Positions 50,402 through 58,422 of a stretch of 64,000 bases of DNA are shown here, piece after piece. Numbering within the stretch: the stretch's first letter is position 1; every line of letters begins with the position of its first letter. The position numbers were made by a program, and so were the translations under genes. The DNA comes from Streptomyces sp. A3M-1-3 (GTDB taxonomy: Bacteria; Actinomycetota; Actinomycetes; Streptomycetales; Streptomycetaceae). The notes beneath the pieces are model-generated. The model saw only the letters and a list, made by a program, of their open reading frames with translations. It was not told the DNA's origin and made no database searches. The stretch lies in contig NZ_JANAVP010000018.1 in NCBI RefSeq assembly GCF_024213665.1, positions 62,001 to 126,000 on the forward strand, in the 5' to 3' direction.

Positions 50402-50780
50402 TGGCCGCATTGAGCCAAGTGCCCGAGGCCATGGCACCGCGGAACGCCTCCAGCAGTCCCTGGAGTGCTGCGTTGACGGAAATGACGCTGGTGTGGGTCG
50501 AAGGAATGTATTCCGAGCGGTAGATCTTCGCATCTGTGGAGCCGGTGGCACCGACGCTCTCCACGTCGTCCAGCTGGCTCCCCTCATACCCGGTGCGTTC
50601 TTCGGCAGCTGGGCGCTCTCCGGTGAGCAAGGATTGCCCCGCGGCTACCACCAGCCTGTTGGTGCCGAGCTTGCGAGGTCCCGCATCAGCGTTCCCCTTC
50701 GGCGAGGAGGAAATGCCGACGACGGCAATCATGGTCGCTATGCCGATGGCGATACCAAGAGCAGAAAGGATCACCCGCAT
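50397..50780 (-). pseudogene. Truncated MacB-type ABC permease
   Basis: About 128 residues match the start of an FtsX/MacB-type ABC permease: a membrane helix (MRVILSALGIAIGIATMIAVVGISSS), then the soluble domain ending GTWLNAANS. Normal proteins need 380-400 residues and four helices. The frame then runs into unrelated sequence, so the gene is cut off. No partner ATPase is adjacent. Confidence 0.65.
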
Positions 50781-51026
50781 CGGCCGTCCTGTCCACGCAG
50801 TCCGGTTGAGCCGACTTCCACGACATCATGTGCCGTCAGCCGGGCAGGAATCAGACGCTTCGAAGCCCGCGACATCGGACGCCACAGTTGGTGACAGCCG
50901 GATCACAGCACGTTTCGGCGTGTGCGTTGACAGCTTGCGTCAGTTGAGAAGGCGCTTAGCAGGGAGCACGCTGGTAGGCGGTGGGCGCTCGAGTGCGACA
51001 TAGCGTCGATGTGCAGGGAGGTCGAC

Positions 51027-53507
51027 ATGTCGGCTGCTTCCGATGACGTGCGGTTGGCCCGTGGACAGGCCGCAGCGGCTGCGGTGGATGCACACGGCGT
51101 GGTCACCGCGTGGAGCACGGGTGCGCGTGAGCTGCTCGGTTACCTACCGACAGAAGTGGTTGGCGAGGAGGCCGAGGCTCTGCTCGCGGAGCCGCTTCCA
51201 ATAGCTGCCAAGCGTTGCTGCACCCGGCGCGAAGCATGGGACGGTCTGATCACCCTACGACACCGCGACGGCCGCGGCCTGCACGTTCGGCTTCAAGCAC
51301 AGCCGCTGCTCAATGCGGTTGGGGAGGCACACTGGTTCCTCACGGTCACTGCGCCCGAGGCGTCCGGAGAGACAAGCGCGAGGGCTGGCCGTGAACCGGA
51401 CCCCCCGAATGTCAAGCAGTGGGCGCTGGAGCAGCTTCCTCTTCCCGTGGCGCTCTTCGACCGGCAGGGGTCTTGCTTTGCGGTGAACGCCGCAGTGACC
51501 GTCGCCATGGGAAAGCCGGAGAAGGAACTACTCGGCGTGCGCATTGGCCACTCCGGTCCCGGGCAGCCGATGAAAGGACTTGAAGGCATCGCCGAGGCCG
51601 CCGAGCGCGTATGGCGCAGCGGGGAGACAGCTCGGTTGGAAGTACACCTCCGTACACCAGGCGAGTCCCGTCCACATGCTTGGCTGCTCTCGCTCTATCC
51701 GGTCATGGATCCGGCAGGCCACGTCTGCGCCCTCTCGCAGGCAGCGGCCGACACGACAGAGCAGTTCCAGGCCCGCCAGTGGTTGAGCGTTCTCAACGAT
51801 GCGGGGCTGCGGATCGGCACAACGCTCGATCTGAGCCGCACGGCGGATGAGCTGGCGGAAGTCGGCTCGGAGTATTTGGCCGACTTCGTCGTTGTCGACC
51901 TGCTCGATGGCGCCCTCAGTGGCGCAGGCCTCGAGAGAGCCCCCTCCGGCGACCCCCTCGTCCTCCGCCGCACTGCCCAGCGCTCCGTACTGCCAGGTTG
52001 TCCCGAAGCGGTGGTCCCGATCGGGGGGATCCACACCTACCATGCGGAGTCACCGCCGGGTCGCGCGCTGACCCTCGGCCGCGCCTCGCGCCACCAAGTC
52101 GATGATGCCACCCTGACCGCATGGGCTGCGGGCTGCACGGAACGCGCCGAGAGCATCCGCACCCACAAGATCCATTCGCTGATGGCCGTGCCCCTGCGGG
52201 CCCGTGGCACCTCCCTGGGGATTGCGGTCTTCTGCCGTCATCGCACTCCAGAATCCTTCGACGAGCAGGACCTACGGCTGGCTGAGGATCTGGTCGCCAG
52301 GGCGGCGGTGTACATCGACAACGCGCGCCGCTACACCCGCGAACGCGAGATCGCGCTCGCTCTGCAGAACCGTCTCATGCCGGACCGCATGATCGGCCAA
52401 TCCGCCGTGGAGGTCGCCTCGCGCTACCTGCCGGCCGACCCGGACGTCGGCATCGGTGGCGTCTGGTTCGACGTCATACCACTGTCAGGAGCGAGAGTCG
52501 CACTAGTGGTCGGAGACGTGGCCGGCCGCGGCATCCAGGCATCGGCAACAATGGGTCGGCTGTGCACCGCCGTCCGTACGCTGGCTGACGTCGACTTGGC
52601 CCCCGACGAGCTATTGACCCAACTCGATGATCTCGTACTGCGCCTGGATCGCGAGGAGACGGCGAACGGCACGCACCAAGCACTGGACAGCGGGATGGGC
52701 GAGGTGGGAGCCACGTGCCTGTACGCCGTGTACGACCCAATTTCCCGCCTCTGCTCCATGGCCCGGGCCGGTCATCCCGTACCGGCCATGGTCACCCCGG
52801 ACGGCGCAGTGGATTTCCTGGACCTCCCCGCCGGACCACCCCTGGGGCTGGGCGGTCTGCCTTTCGAGGTGGCCGAGTTCGAAGTGCCGGAAGGCAGCGT
52901 CCTCGCCCTCTACACCGACGGTCTCATCGAAAACGCACACCACGAGGCATATGACGGATACGCCAATTTTCGTGCGGTCCTTGCCAGTCCGCATCGCCCC
53001 CTGGAAGAAACCTGCGACAGGGCGCTGAAAATCCTACTCCCCGGCCACCGTACCGACGACGCTGCCCTTCTGCTGGCCCGCACCCACGTCCTGGGTGCCG
53101 ACCAGGTGGCCACATGGGAACTGTCCGCCGATCCTGCGACCGTCGCCCATGCCCGCGAACTCGTCTGTGACGTACTTACCACCTGGCACCTGGAGGACTT
53201 GACATTCGTCTTCGAACTAATCGCAAGTGAACTCGTCACCAACGCCATCCGCTACGCCCGTCCCCCCATCCAACTACGGCTGATCCGCGACATCAACACC
53301 GTCATCTGCGAGGTGAGCGACGCCAGCAGTACCGCGCCTCACCTGCGACGCGCACGCGTCTACGACGAAGGTGGCCGCGGACTTCTGATCGTCGCCCAAC
53401 TCGCCCAGCGTTGGGGCAGCCGCCACACTGGCACTGGTAAGACGATCTGGGCAGAGGTGCCCCTCCCAGGGATCGCTTCTTCCGGTGAACCTGGAACAGT
53501 CGAGTAG
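51027..53507 (+). CDS. Multi-domain PP2C/SpoIIE phosphatase with PAS, GAF and HATPase domains
   Basis: An 826-residue regulator. Two PAS-type sensor domains (about 15-115 and 125-235) are followed by a GAF domain (about 255-430), a SpoIIE/PP2C phosphatase domain (about 455-660; VVGDVAGRG, MARAGHP, YTDGLIE metal-site motifs) and a C-terminal HATPase_c anti-sigma-type domain (about 690-815; ELVTNAIRYA, EVSDASSTAP, GRGLLIVAQLAQRWG). It combines phosphatase and kinase poles of a partner-switching system in one chain. ATG 51027 has AGGGAGG five bases upstream. Codon use is less biased than neighbours, suggesting a more recent arrival. Confidence 0.9.
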   Translation: MSAASDDVRLARGQAAAAAVDAHGVVTAWSTGARELLGYLPTEVVGEEAEALLAEPLPIAAKRCCTRREAWDGLITLRHRDGRGLHVRLQAQPLLNAVGEAHWFLTVTAPEASGETSARAGREPDPPNVKQWALEQLPLPVALFDRQGSCFAVNAAVTVAMGKPEKELLGVRIGHSGPGQPMKGLEGIAEAAERVWRSGETARLEVHLRTPGESRPHAWLLSLYPVMDPAGHVCALSQAAADTTEQFQARQWLSVLNDAGLRIGTTLDLSRTADELAEVGSEYLADFVVVDLLDGALSGAGLERAPSGDPLVLRRTAQRSVLPGCPEAVVPIGGIHTYHAESPPGRALTLGRASRHQVDDATLTAWAAGCTERAESIRTHKIHSLMAVPLRARGTSLGIAVFCRHRTPESFDEQDLRLAEDLVARAAVYIDNARRYTREREIALALQNRLMPDRMIGQSAVEVASRYLPADPDVGIGGVWFDVIPLSGARVALVVGDVAGRGIQASATMGRLCTAVRTLADVDLAPDELLTQLDDLVLRLDREETANGTHQALDSGMGEVGATCLYAVYDPISRLCSMARAGHPVPAMVTPDGAVDFLDLPAGPPLGLGGLPFEVAEFEVPEGSVLALYTDGLIENAHHEAYDGYANFRAVLASPHRPLEETCDRALKILLPGHRTDDAALLLARTHVLGADQVATWELSADPATVAHARELVCDVLTTWHLEDLTFVFELIASELVTNAIRYARPPIQLRLIRDINTVICEVSDASSTAPHLRRARVYDEGGRGLLIVAQLAQRWGSRHTGTGKTIWAEVPLPGIASSGEPGTVE

Positions 53508-53795
53508 CGTTGCGGTTGGCCCGCATGGTCCAGGCGGCCCGTGTCACCTGCGATTTCGCCTATTCTGAGTACGGGGTGATGCTGATCGGCATGCGGCTCG
53601 CGCTCACTCACTGAGTTGTTTTCATCCTGATGCAGGTCACGGGGGCTTGCGTGGGCCGTGGGTGAGATGCTCGGGCCGGTCAGGGACGTGATCGGTAGCA
53701 GGTGATCGTCCGTTGTGGGTGGGTGGGTTCGAATCGCGGGGTGGACCGTCGGGTCGTCCGTATCCCAGAGGAGGCCGGACGGGAAGGTGCCACTG
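53508..53795. other. Gene-free stretch before the truncated gene
   Basis: 288 bases with no supported gene. Moderate GC content compared with the core genes. It probably belonged to the upstream region of the small truncated gene. Confidence 0.4.
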
Positions 53796-54066
53796 GTGGC
53801 GGACGTGTTGACGTGGGTGATGCAGCGGCGGTTGGTGCTGGCCGACCTTGCCGAGCGGCTGCGCAAGGAACTGGCCGATCTCGAGGTGGAGGTCGCGCGG
53901 CTGGAGGCCGCGGAGGTGGTGTTCGGGCAGTCCGCCGACGCCCAGCGGGCCGGGGCGACCGACGACCCGGCCATGGCCGAGGAGTTTGAGCGGGTCACGA
54001 CCTCGCCGGGAGCGGGCGGGATGCTGCTGGTCCCGCACCGCGAGGACGGCATGGATGCCAGCACGC
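53796..54066 (+). pseudogene. Truncated small helical protein, cut by an IS5-type transposase relic
   Basis: GTG 53796 has GGAAGG eight bases upstream and begins ADVLTWVMQRRLVLADLAERLRKELADLEVEVARLEAAEVVFGQ, a coiled-coil-forming helical domain of a Streptomyces protein type I recognise only by its shape. The reading frame continues to about GGMLLVPHREDGMDASTLP and then becomes unrelated, where the transposase relic begins in another frame. The C-terminal half is missing. Confidence 0.65.
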
Positions 54067-54558
54067 TGCCTGGACGGCACCTTGGTCCGCACCCGCCGCC
54101 GCACCGGGGACGAGAACCGGCCGAACTACTCGGGCAAGCACAAGGCCCACGGCTTGCTGTTCCTCGCGCTCACCGACGAGATGGGCAACCTGGTCTGGAT
54201 CTCGGCGGCGAGACCGGGGCGTTCCAGCGAAGTCACCACCGCGCGCCACAACAAGATCACCGCCCACCTGCGGGACGCCGGCCTCGGCGCCCTGGCGGAC
54301 CTCGGCTTCGTCGGTCTGGACGACGACCCCGACCACCCGGTGATCGTCACGGGTCGGAAGGCCACCCGCGGCAAGCTGCTGACCACCGCGCAGAAGCAAG
54401 CGAACAAGCTGGTCAGCCGTGAACGCGCGGCAAACGAGCACGGCTTCGCCGACCTGAAGAACTGGCGGATCCTCGCCAAGGTCCGCATGAACGCCCGCCA
54501 CGCGATCACGCTCCTGCGCGCGCTGCTCGTCCTGACGAACGCCGAGATCAGCCGCTGA
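54067..54558 (+). pseudogene. 5'-truncated IS5-family (DDE_Tnp_4-like) transposase
   Basis: About 163 residues from CLDGTLVRT to the end. The course is DGTLVRTRR ... YSGKHKAHGLLFLALTDEMGNLVWISAARPGRSSEVTTARHNKI ... ALADLGFVG, then KTTAQKQANKLVSRERAANEHGFADLKNWRIL. This is the DDE domain of IS5/IS427-type transposases with first Asp, second Asp region and the late Glu in RAANEHGFAD. The N-terminal helix-turn-helix half and any terminal repeat are gone. The element cannot move by itself. Confidence 0.75.
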
Positions 54559-54864
54559 CAGACGATCACCCCCAGGACCTGCCCGAGCACCCCATCCCCG
54601 ACCCACGCCAGCCCCGCGACCTGCAACTTCAGGCTGGAACATCTCCAACGAGGCTTGCGTACTCAGGGCGAGGTTGGGTCAAAACGGGCTTCTGTCACCC
54701 AGGCGAGGTAATAGGTCCTGGTACAGGCACTCTCAAGAGCGCCGGTCGGTCGTGGACGAGGCCGGGAACTCAGCGACTATTGCTCACCCAAGCCCGCAGG
54801 GTTCTCCGGGTTCGCCTTGCGGATCGTTTGTTTATCAATCGGGTCGACCCGTAATGTAATCATC
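54559..54864. other. Intergenic region, 306 bases
   Basis: No supported gene. It contains the end of the IS-derived sequence and, at its right end, the TetR promoter and operator (54828-54857). Confidence 0.5.
54828..54857 (+). promoter_or_regulatory. TetR promoter with embedded palindromic operator
   Basis: A -35-like TTGTTT (54828-54833) and -10-like TAATGT (54852-54857) are separated by 18 bases. Inside the spacer is the perfect 12-bp palindrome CGGGTCGACCCG (54840-54851). The TetR ATG is only seven bases after the -10, so the mRNA probably begins at the start codon. The palindrome is well placed for self-repression by the TetR protein. Confidence 0.6.
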
Positions 54865-55452
54865 ATGAACTCCTCTCTGCCCTCCAGAGGGCGTCCCAGG
54901 GATCCCCGCTCGCACGAGGCGATCATCAGCGCGACCGCAGAGCTGGTGGCCGAGGCCGGCTACGCCGCGACATCGATCGGGGCCGTGGCCGCGCGGGCCA
55001 GCGTCGGCAAGGACACCATCTACCGGCGGTGGTCGGGCAAACCGGAGCTGGTCTTCGAGGCCGTGTTCACCACTACCGACCACGCCCCGAACCCCGACAC
55101 CGGATCGCTGACCGGGGACCTGACCGTACTACTGCAGGGCCTGGTCGAGGAGTTCAATGCCCCTGCCGCCGCAGCTGCGCTCCCGGGCCTGCTCGCCGAC
55201 TTCGCTGCCGACCCCGTCCTGAAGGCACGCATCCGCAGCGACTTCCTGGCCCCGTCGAAGGAACGGCTGCTGATCGTCTTCGAACGCGCCGTGCTCCGCG
55301 GAGAGATCGCAGCCGACACACCGGTGGACCTGGTCCTGGACACGCTCGCAGGAGCCGTGTTCTTCCACGTCGGACTCCTCGCAGAACCCGCAACCCCGCA
55401 GCTGGCCGGCCAGCTGACTGCCGTCGTAGCCAAAGGAATCGAGATCCGATGA
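54865..55452 (+). CDS. TetR/AcrR-family transcriptional regulator
   Basis: A 195-residue repressor. The N-terminal helix-turn-helix is complete: HEAIISATAELVAEAGYAATSIGAVAARASVGKDTIYRRWSGKPELVFEAV. The C-terminal ligand domain (TetR_C_11-like) has about 120 residues. ATG 54865 has no Shine-Dalgarno site and follows a promoter directly. It overlaps the downstream membrane protein by four bases (ATGA), so both are coregulated. Confidence 0.9.
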   Translation: MNSSLPSRGRPRDPRSHEAIISATAELVAEAGYAATSIGAVAARASVGKDTIYRRWSGKPELVFEAVFTTTDHAPNPDTGSLTGDLTVLLQGLVEEFNAPAAAAALPGLLADFAADPVLKARIRSDFLAPSKERLLIVFERAVLRGEIAADTPVDLVLDTLAGAVFFHVGLLAEPATPQLAGQLTAVVAKGIEIR

Positions 55453-55829
55453 ACGGCTGGCTCCTCGCAGCGGGCATCACGGCGTTGGGCGTGGCCGCAG
55501 CACACATCGTCGGCGGGCACCGGGACGTTGTGCGACCCCTGCTGTCCAGCGGACTGGCAGACGAACCCAAGCGCGTCCTGCATGCCGTGTGGCACATGGT
55601 GAGCGTCGACCTGGTGCTCTCCGCAGTCGCACTGGTCTACCTCTCACTGGCGGACGGTACGTCAGGGACCGCCCTGGTGGCATGGTTCGTGGCCGCGCAC
55701 TTCATCGCGTACGCGGCAGCATTCCTGGTCATCACACTGTCGGTCGGCTGGCCGAAGCCACTGCTCCGGCTGCCGCAGTGGATTCTGCTCCTGCCGGTCG
55801 CGGCACTGACAGCGGCGGGCGCCGTATAG
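55449..55829 (+). CDS. Small integral membrane protein cotranscribed with TetR
   Basis: A 126-residue protein with four membrane helices (about 2-20, 45-68, 75-98, 103-125). No known family; small four-helix proteins next to TetR regulators are often efflux or unknown-function proteins. ATG 55449 sits in an ATGA overlap. It is likely the target of its repressor. Confidence 0.72.
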   Translation: MNGWLLAAGITALGVAAAHIVGGHRDVVRPLLSSGLADEPKRVLHAVWHMVSVDLVLSAVALVYLSLADGTSGTALVAWFVAAHFIAYAAAFLVITLSVGWPKPLLRLPQWILLLPVAALTAAGAV

Positions 55830-56320
55830 CACCGCACCCGGGAGAGAATCCCGCGATCGCCCGCCGGGGATACAGCGCAGTGGAGTGCATGACCGGGGTC
55901 GACGACATCGACGGCCTGTTCTCTTGTCCCGAACTCCGGCGCGCCAACTACGCCTCCGCCGTACAGCTGCGTACCGGGGACCCTGCCGCCGCGCTGCGCG
56001 AGGCAAGCGATGCCCTGGCCAGCCAACCCGCGCACTCGTACGGGACAGCTGCCCAGATGCACATCTCGCAGGCCGCCGCACACATTGCGCTGCGCTCGCC
56101 CGACGGAGCTGCCGAAGCCTTGCGCCCAGTGCTCGCTACGCCCGCTGACCTGCGACTCGCCCCTGTGACACAGCGCATGCGCGAGCTGTCAGCGGAAATG
56201 GCGCGATCACCGATGGGCGACTCCACTCCGGCCGTGGCCCTGCAGGCCAAGATCGAGGCGTGGTGCGTGGACTCCGCGCCGAGGGCGCTCGCCCTCTCGC
56301 GGCGAGACGCCCTCGCCTGA
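55830..56320 (+). pseudogene. C-terminal remnant of an XRE/TPR-type regulator
   Basis: About 160 residues with TPR-like helical repeats (RRANYASAVQLRTGDPAAALREASDALASQPAHSYGTAAQMHISQAAAHIALRSPDGAAEALRPVLATPADLRL). This looks like the end of the long Streptomyces XRE regulators that often sit next to a 2'-5' RNA ligase-like gene, as here. The DNA-binding domain and the first half are missing. An ATG at 55889 could give a 143-residue product, but it lacks a ribosome site of note. Confidence 0.55.
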
Positions 56321-56334
56321 TTGGATCTCGGGAC

Positions 56335-56955
56335 ATGAGCAACCAACCTGAAAAGATGGCCGATCACTGGTGGTGGCGACCCGGCTGGAGCGTCAGCCGC
56401 CGCTTCTACACCTGGCACCTCACGTTCCATGACCAGCCCGACGTGCAGCGGCTGGTCGGGGCCTACCGGGACTCGCTTGTGGGCATCCCCGGCTTCGACC
56501 TGATCCCCGATCAGTGGCTGCATCTGACCATGCAGGGCATCGGATTCGTGGACGAGGTCGACGAGAAGGACATCACGGCGATCGTGGAAGCAGCCCGTAC
56601 GCGGCTTGCCGCGATCCCTGAGTTCGAGGTGCGATTCGCGGCGCCGACCGTCACCCCAGAGGCGGTCGAGACGTTTGCCGTCCCTGCCGAGCCGGTAGCC
56701 ACTGTGCGGGACGCGATCCGTTCGGCTATCGGCGACGTCCTGCCGGAGGTGCCCGAACGGGCCGAGGGATTCCGGCCGCATTTGTCGGTGGCGTACAGCA
56801 GCAGCGAAGGACCGGCCACACCGATCCACAAGGCCCTCGCCGCGGTGGACACTCCGCCGGCCACGGCCCGCATCCGGTCTGCTGAGTTGATCGTGCTGCA
56901 CCGCGACAACCAGATGTACGAGTGGACGCCTTTCGCGCGCGTGCCGCTCGGCTGA
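56335..56955 (+). CDS. 2'-5' RNA ligase-like (2H phosphoesterase) protein
   Basis: A 206-residue 2H-superfamily protein. The two H-x-(S/T) motifs are LHLTMQ (about residue 61) and PHLSVAY (about 148), the signature of LigT/ThpR-type phosphoesterases acting on RNA 2',3'-cyclic phosphates. The exact substrate is unknown. It lies 15 bases after the truncated XRE/TPR gene and was probably its partner. Confidence 0.85.
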   Translation: MSNQPEKMADHWWWRPGWSVSRRFYTWHLTFHDQPDVQRLVGAYRDSLVGIPGFDLIPDQWLHLTMQGIGFVDEVDEKDITAIVEAARTRLAAIPEFEVRFAAPTVTPEAVETFAVPAEPVATVRDAIRSAIGDVLPEVPERAEGFRPHLSVAYSSSEGPATPIHKALAAVDTPPATARIRSAELIVLHRDNQMYEWTPFARVPLG

Positions 56956-57145
56956 TCGCCTGCAGTTCTGCCCTGCCCGTGGCGGGCGGACGGGGCATCC
57001 TCCAGTCAGCCCAGAACCGATCGAACTCTTCCGCCGCGACGTGAACCCTGGTGTTCCCACTGTGTTCCCAAGCGGCGAAAGGATCTAGGCCAGGTCTAGG
57101 CGGTAACCCGCCATAAGCCCAGGTGGGCCGCCATATGCCGCGGTG

Positions 57146-57227
57146 TGCCCGGAGCCGGACTTGAACCGGCACGGCCCGTAGGCCAGCGAGGTTTAAGCTC
57201 GCCGTGTCTGCATTCCACCATCCGGGC
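57146..57227 (-). tRNA. bldA: tRNA-Leu (anticodon UAA), bldA type
   Basis: Read on the minus strand, the molecule starts GCCCGGA (57227-57221) and ends TCCGGGCA (57153-57146), pairing in a 7-bp acceptor stem with an A discriminator. The anticodon stem GCGAG/CTCGC (about 57203-57187) encloses CTTAAAC, giving anticodon UAA for the leucine codon UUA. A long variable arm confirms a class II tRNA. No CCA is encoded. In Streptomyces this tRNA is BldA, which limits translation of the rare TTA genes to later growth. Confidence 0.93.
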
Positions 57228-57596
57228 AGGGCGTGCGGCTCCGTAAAGCGCGGGATGAGCCTATCGGGGCACATCGCCCGAACAGCCGAGCTACTTCCCG
57301 ATGTTGTCTTATTTTATTGGCGCCTGAGGGTGTGTCAGGACGTGGGGGACACTGTCGGCACCTGCCGCAGGGGCTGCGCGGGGGTGTCTGCCGGGGGTGC
57401 GGGAATGACGCGATTTCGACGGCCCGCGGCCGGGGCGGTCTCAGGGGCGGTGTCATCCCCAGGGAGGAGGGGCGGGGCTTTCGGTCAGACTCGAGAGGGC
57501 CCCGGGAACGGGTACGCGGACTGATTCCCGGGAGCCGTACGGCCGAGAGGATGGGGAGGTCCCCAGAGATACGCCGTTCCCGACAGGAGCTCCTCC
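57228..57596. other. Intergenic region between bldA and the ABC transporter operon
   Basis: 369 bases without a supported gene. The left part holds the tRNA promoter (-10-like TAGGCT). Around 57305-57320 is an AT-rich patch that may be part of another promoter. Nearer to the ABC operon I see only its ribosome site. Confidence 0.5.
57258..57263 (-). promoter_or_regulatory. -10-like element of the tRNA-Leu(UAA) gene
   Basis: TAGGCT on the minus strand is a good match to the Streptomyces -10 consensus, 31 bases before the mature 5' end. A weak -35 (GCTGTT) lies 17 bases upstream. Confidence 0.45.
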
Positions 57597-58367
57597 GTGA
57601 CCACCACCCCCACCGCCCACCGCGCCACCGCAGTGGCGGCTCGCGCCACAGAACTGTCCAAGGTGTACGGACAGGGCGAGACCCAGGTGGTCGCCCTGGA
57701 CCGGGTCACCGTGGAATTCCCGCAGGGCGAGTTCACCGCCATCATGGGCCCGTCCGGCTCCGGCAAGTCGACGCTGATGCACTGCGTGGCCGGCCTGGAC
57801 AGCTTCAGCAGCGGCTCCGTACGGATCGGTGACACCGAGCTCGGCGCGCTCAAGGACAAGCAGCTCACACAGCTACGCCGGGACAAGATCGGCTTCATCT
57901 TCCAGGCCTTCAACCTGCTGCCGACGCTGACGGCCGCGGAGAACATCACGCTGCCGATGGACATCGCGGGCCGCAAGCCCGACCAGCAGTGGCTGGAGAA
58001 CGTGATCCGCATGGTGGGCCTGTCGGACCGGCTGAGCCACCGGCCGACCCAGCTCTCCGGCGGCCAGCAGCAGCGCGTCGCCGTGGCCCGTGCGCTGGCG
58101 AGCCGTCCCGAGATCATCTTCGGTGACGAGCCGACCGGAAACCTCGACTCCCGCTCCGGCGCCGAGGTGCTCGGCTTCCTGCGGAACTCGGTGCGCGAGC
58201 TGGGCCAGACCGTCGTCATGGTGACGCACGACCCGGTGGCCGCCTCGTACGCGGACCGCGTGATCTTCCTCGCCGACGGCCGCATCGTCGACGAAATGCT
58301 GCGCCCCACCGCCGACGGCGTGCTGGACCGCATGAAGGCCTTCGACGCCAAGGGCCGTACGAGCTGA
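57597..58367 (+). CDS. ABC transporter ATP-binding protein (MacB/LolD type)
   Basis: A 256-residue ATPase. Walker A GPSGSGKST (residues 51-59), the Q-loop FQAFNLLPTLT, the signature LSGGQQQR and Walker B EIIFGDEPTGN are all present. GTG 57597 has AGGAG seven bases upstream. With the FtsX-type permease 55 bases downstream it forms a MacB-like exporter or extracytoplasmic mechanotransmission complex. Confidence 0.95.
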   Translation: MTTTPTAHRATAVAARATELSKVYGQGETQVVALDRVTVEFPQGEFTAIMGPSGSGKSTLMHCVAGLDSFSSGSVRIGDTELGALKDKQLTQLRRDKIGFIFQAFNLLPTLTAAENITLPMDIAGRKPDQQWLENVIRMVGLSDRLSHRPTQLSGGQQQRVAVARALASRPEIIFGDEPTGNLDSRSGAEVLGFLRNSVRELGQTVVMVTHDPVAASYADRVIFLADGRIVDEMLRPTADGVLDRMKAFDAKGRTS

Positions 58368-58422
58368 TCCCTGCTCGTATCCGCTGATCGACCGCCCCGG
58401 CCCACCACCCCAGGACTCCCAC

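Noticed and set aside
53701..54570. Terminal inverted repeats of the IS relic (GGTGATCGTC at 53701-53710 and its complement at 54561-54570)
   Set aside because: Only 10 bp and enclosing the truncated gene as well as the transposase fragment; a chance match is plausible and no target duplication was seen.
57146..57227. tRNA gene used as an attachment site for an integrated element
   Set aside because: No integrase next to it and no duplicated 3' end of the tRNA was seen in the window.
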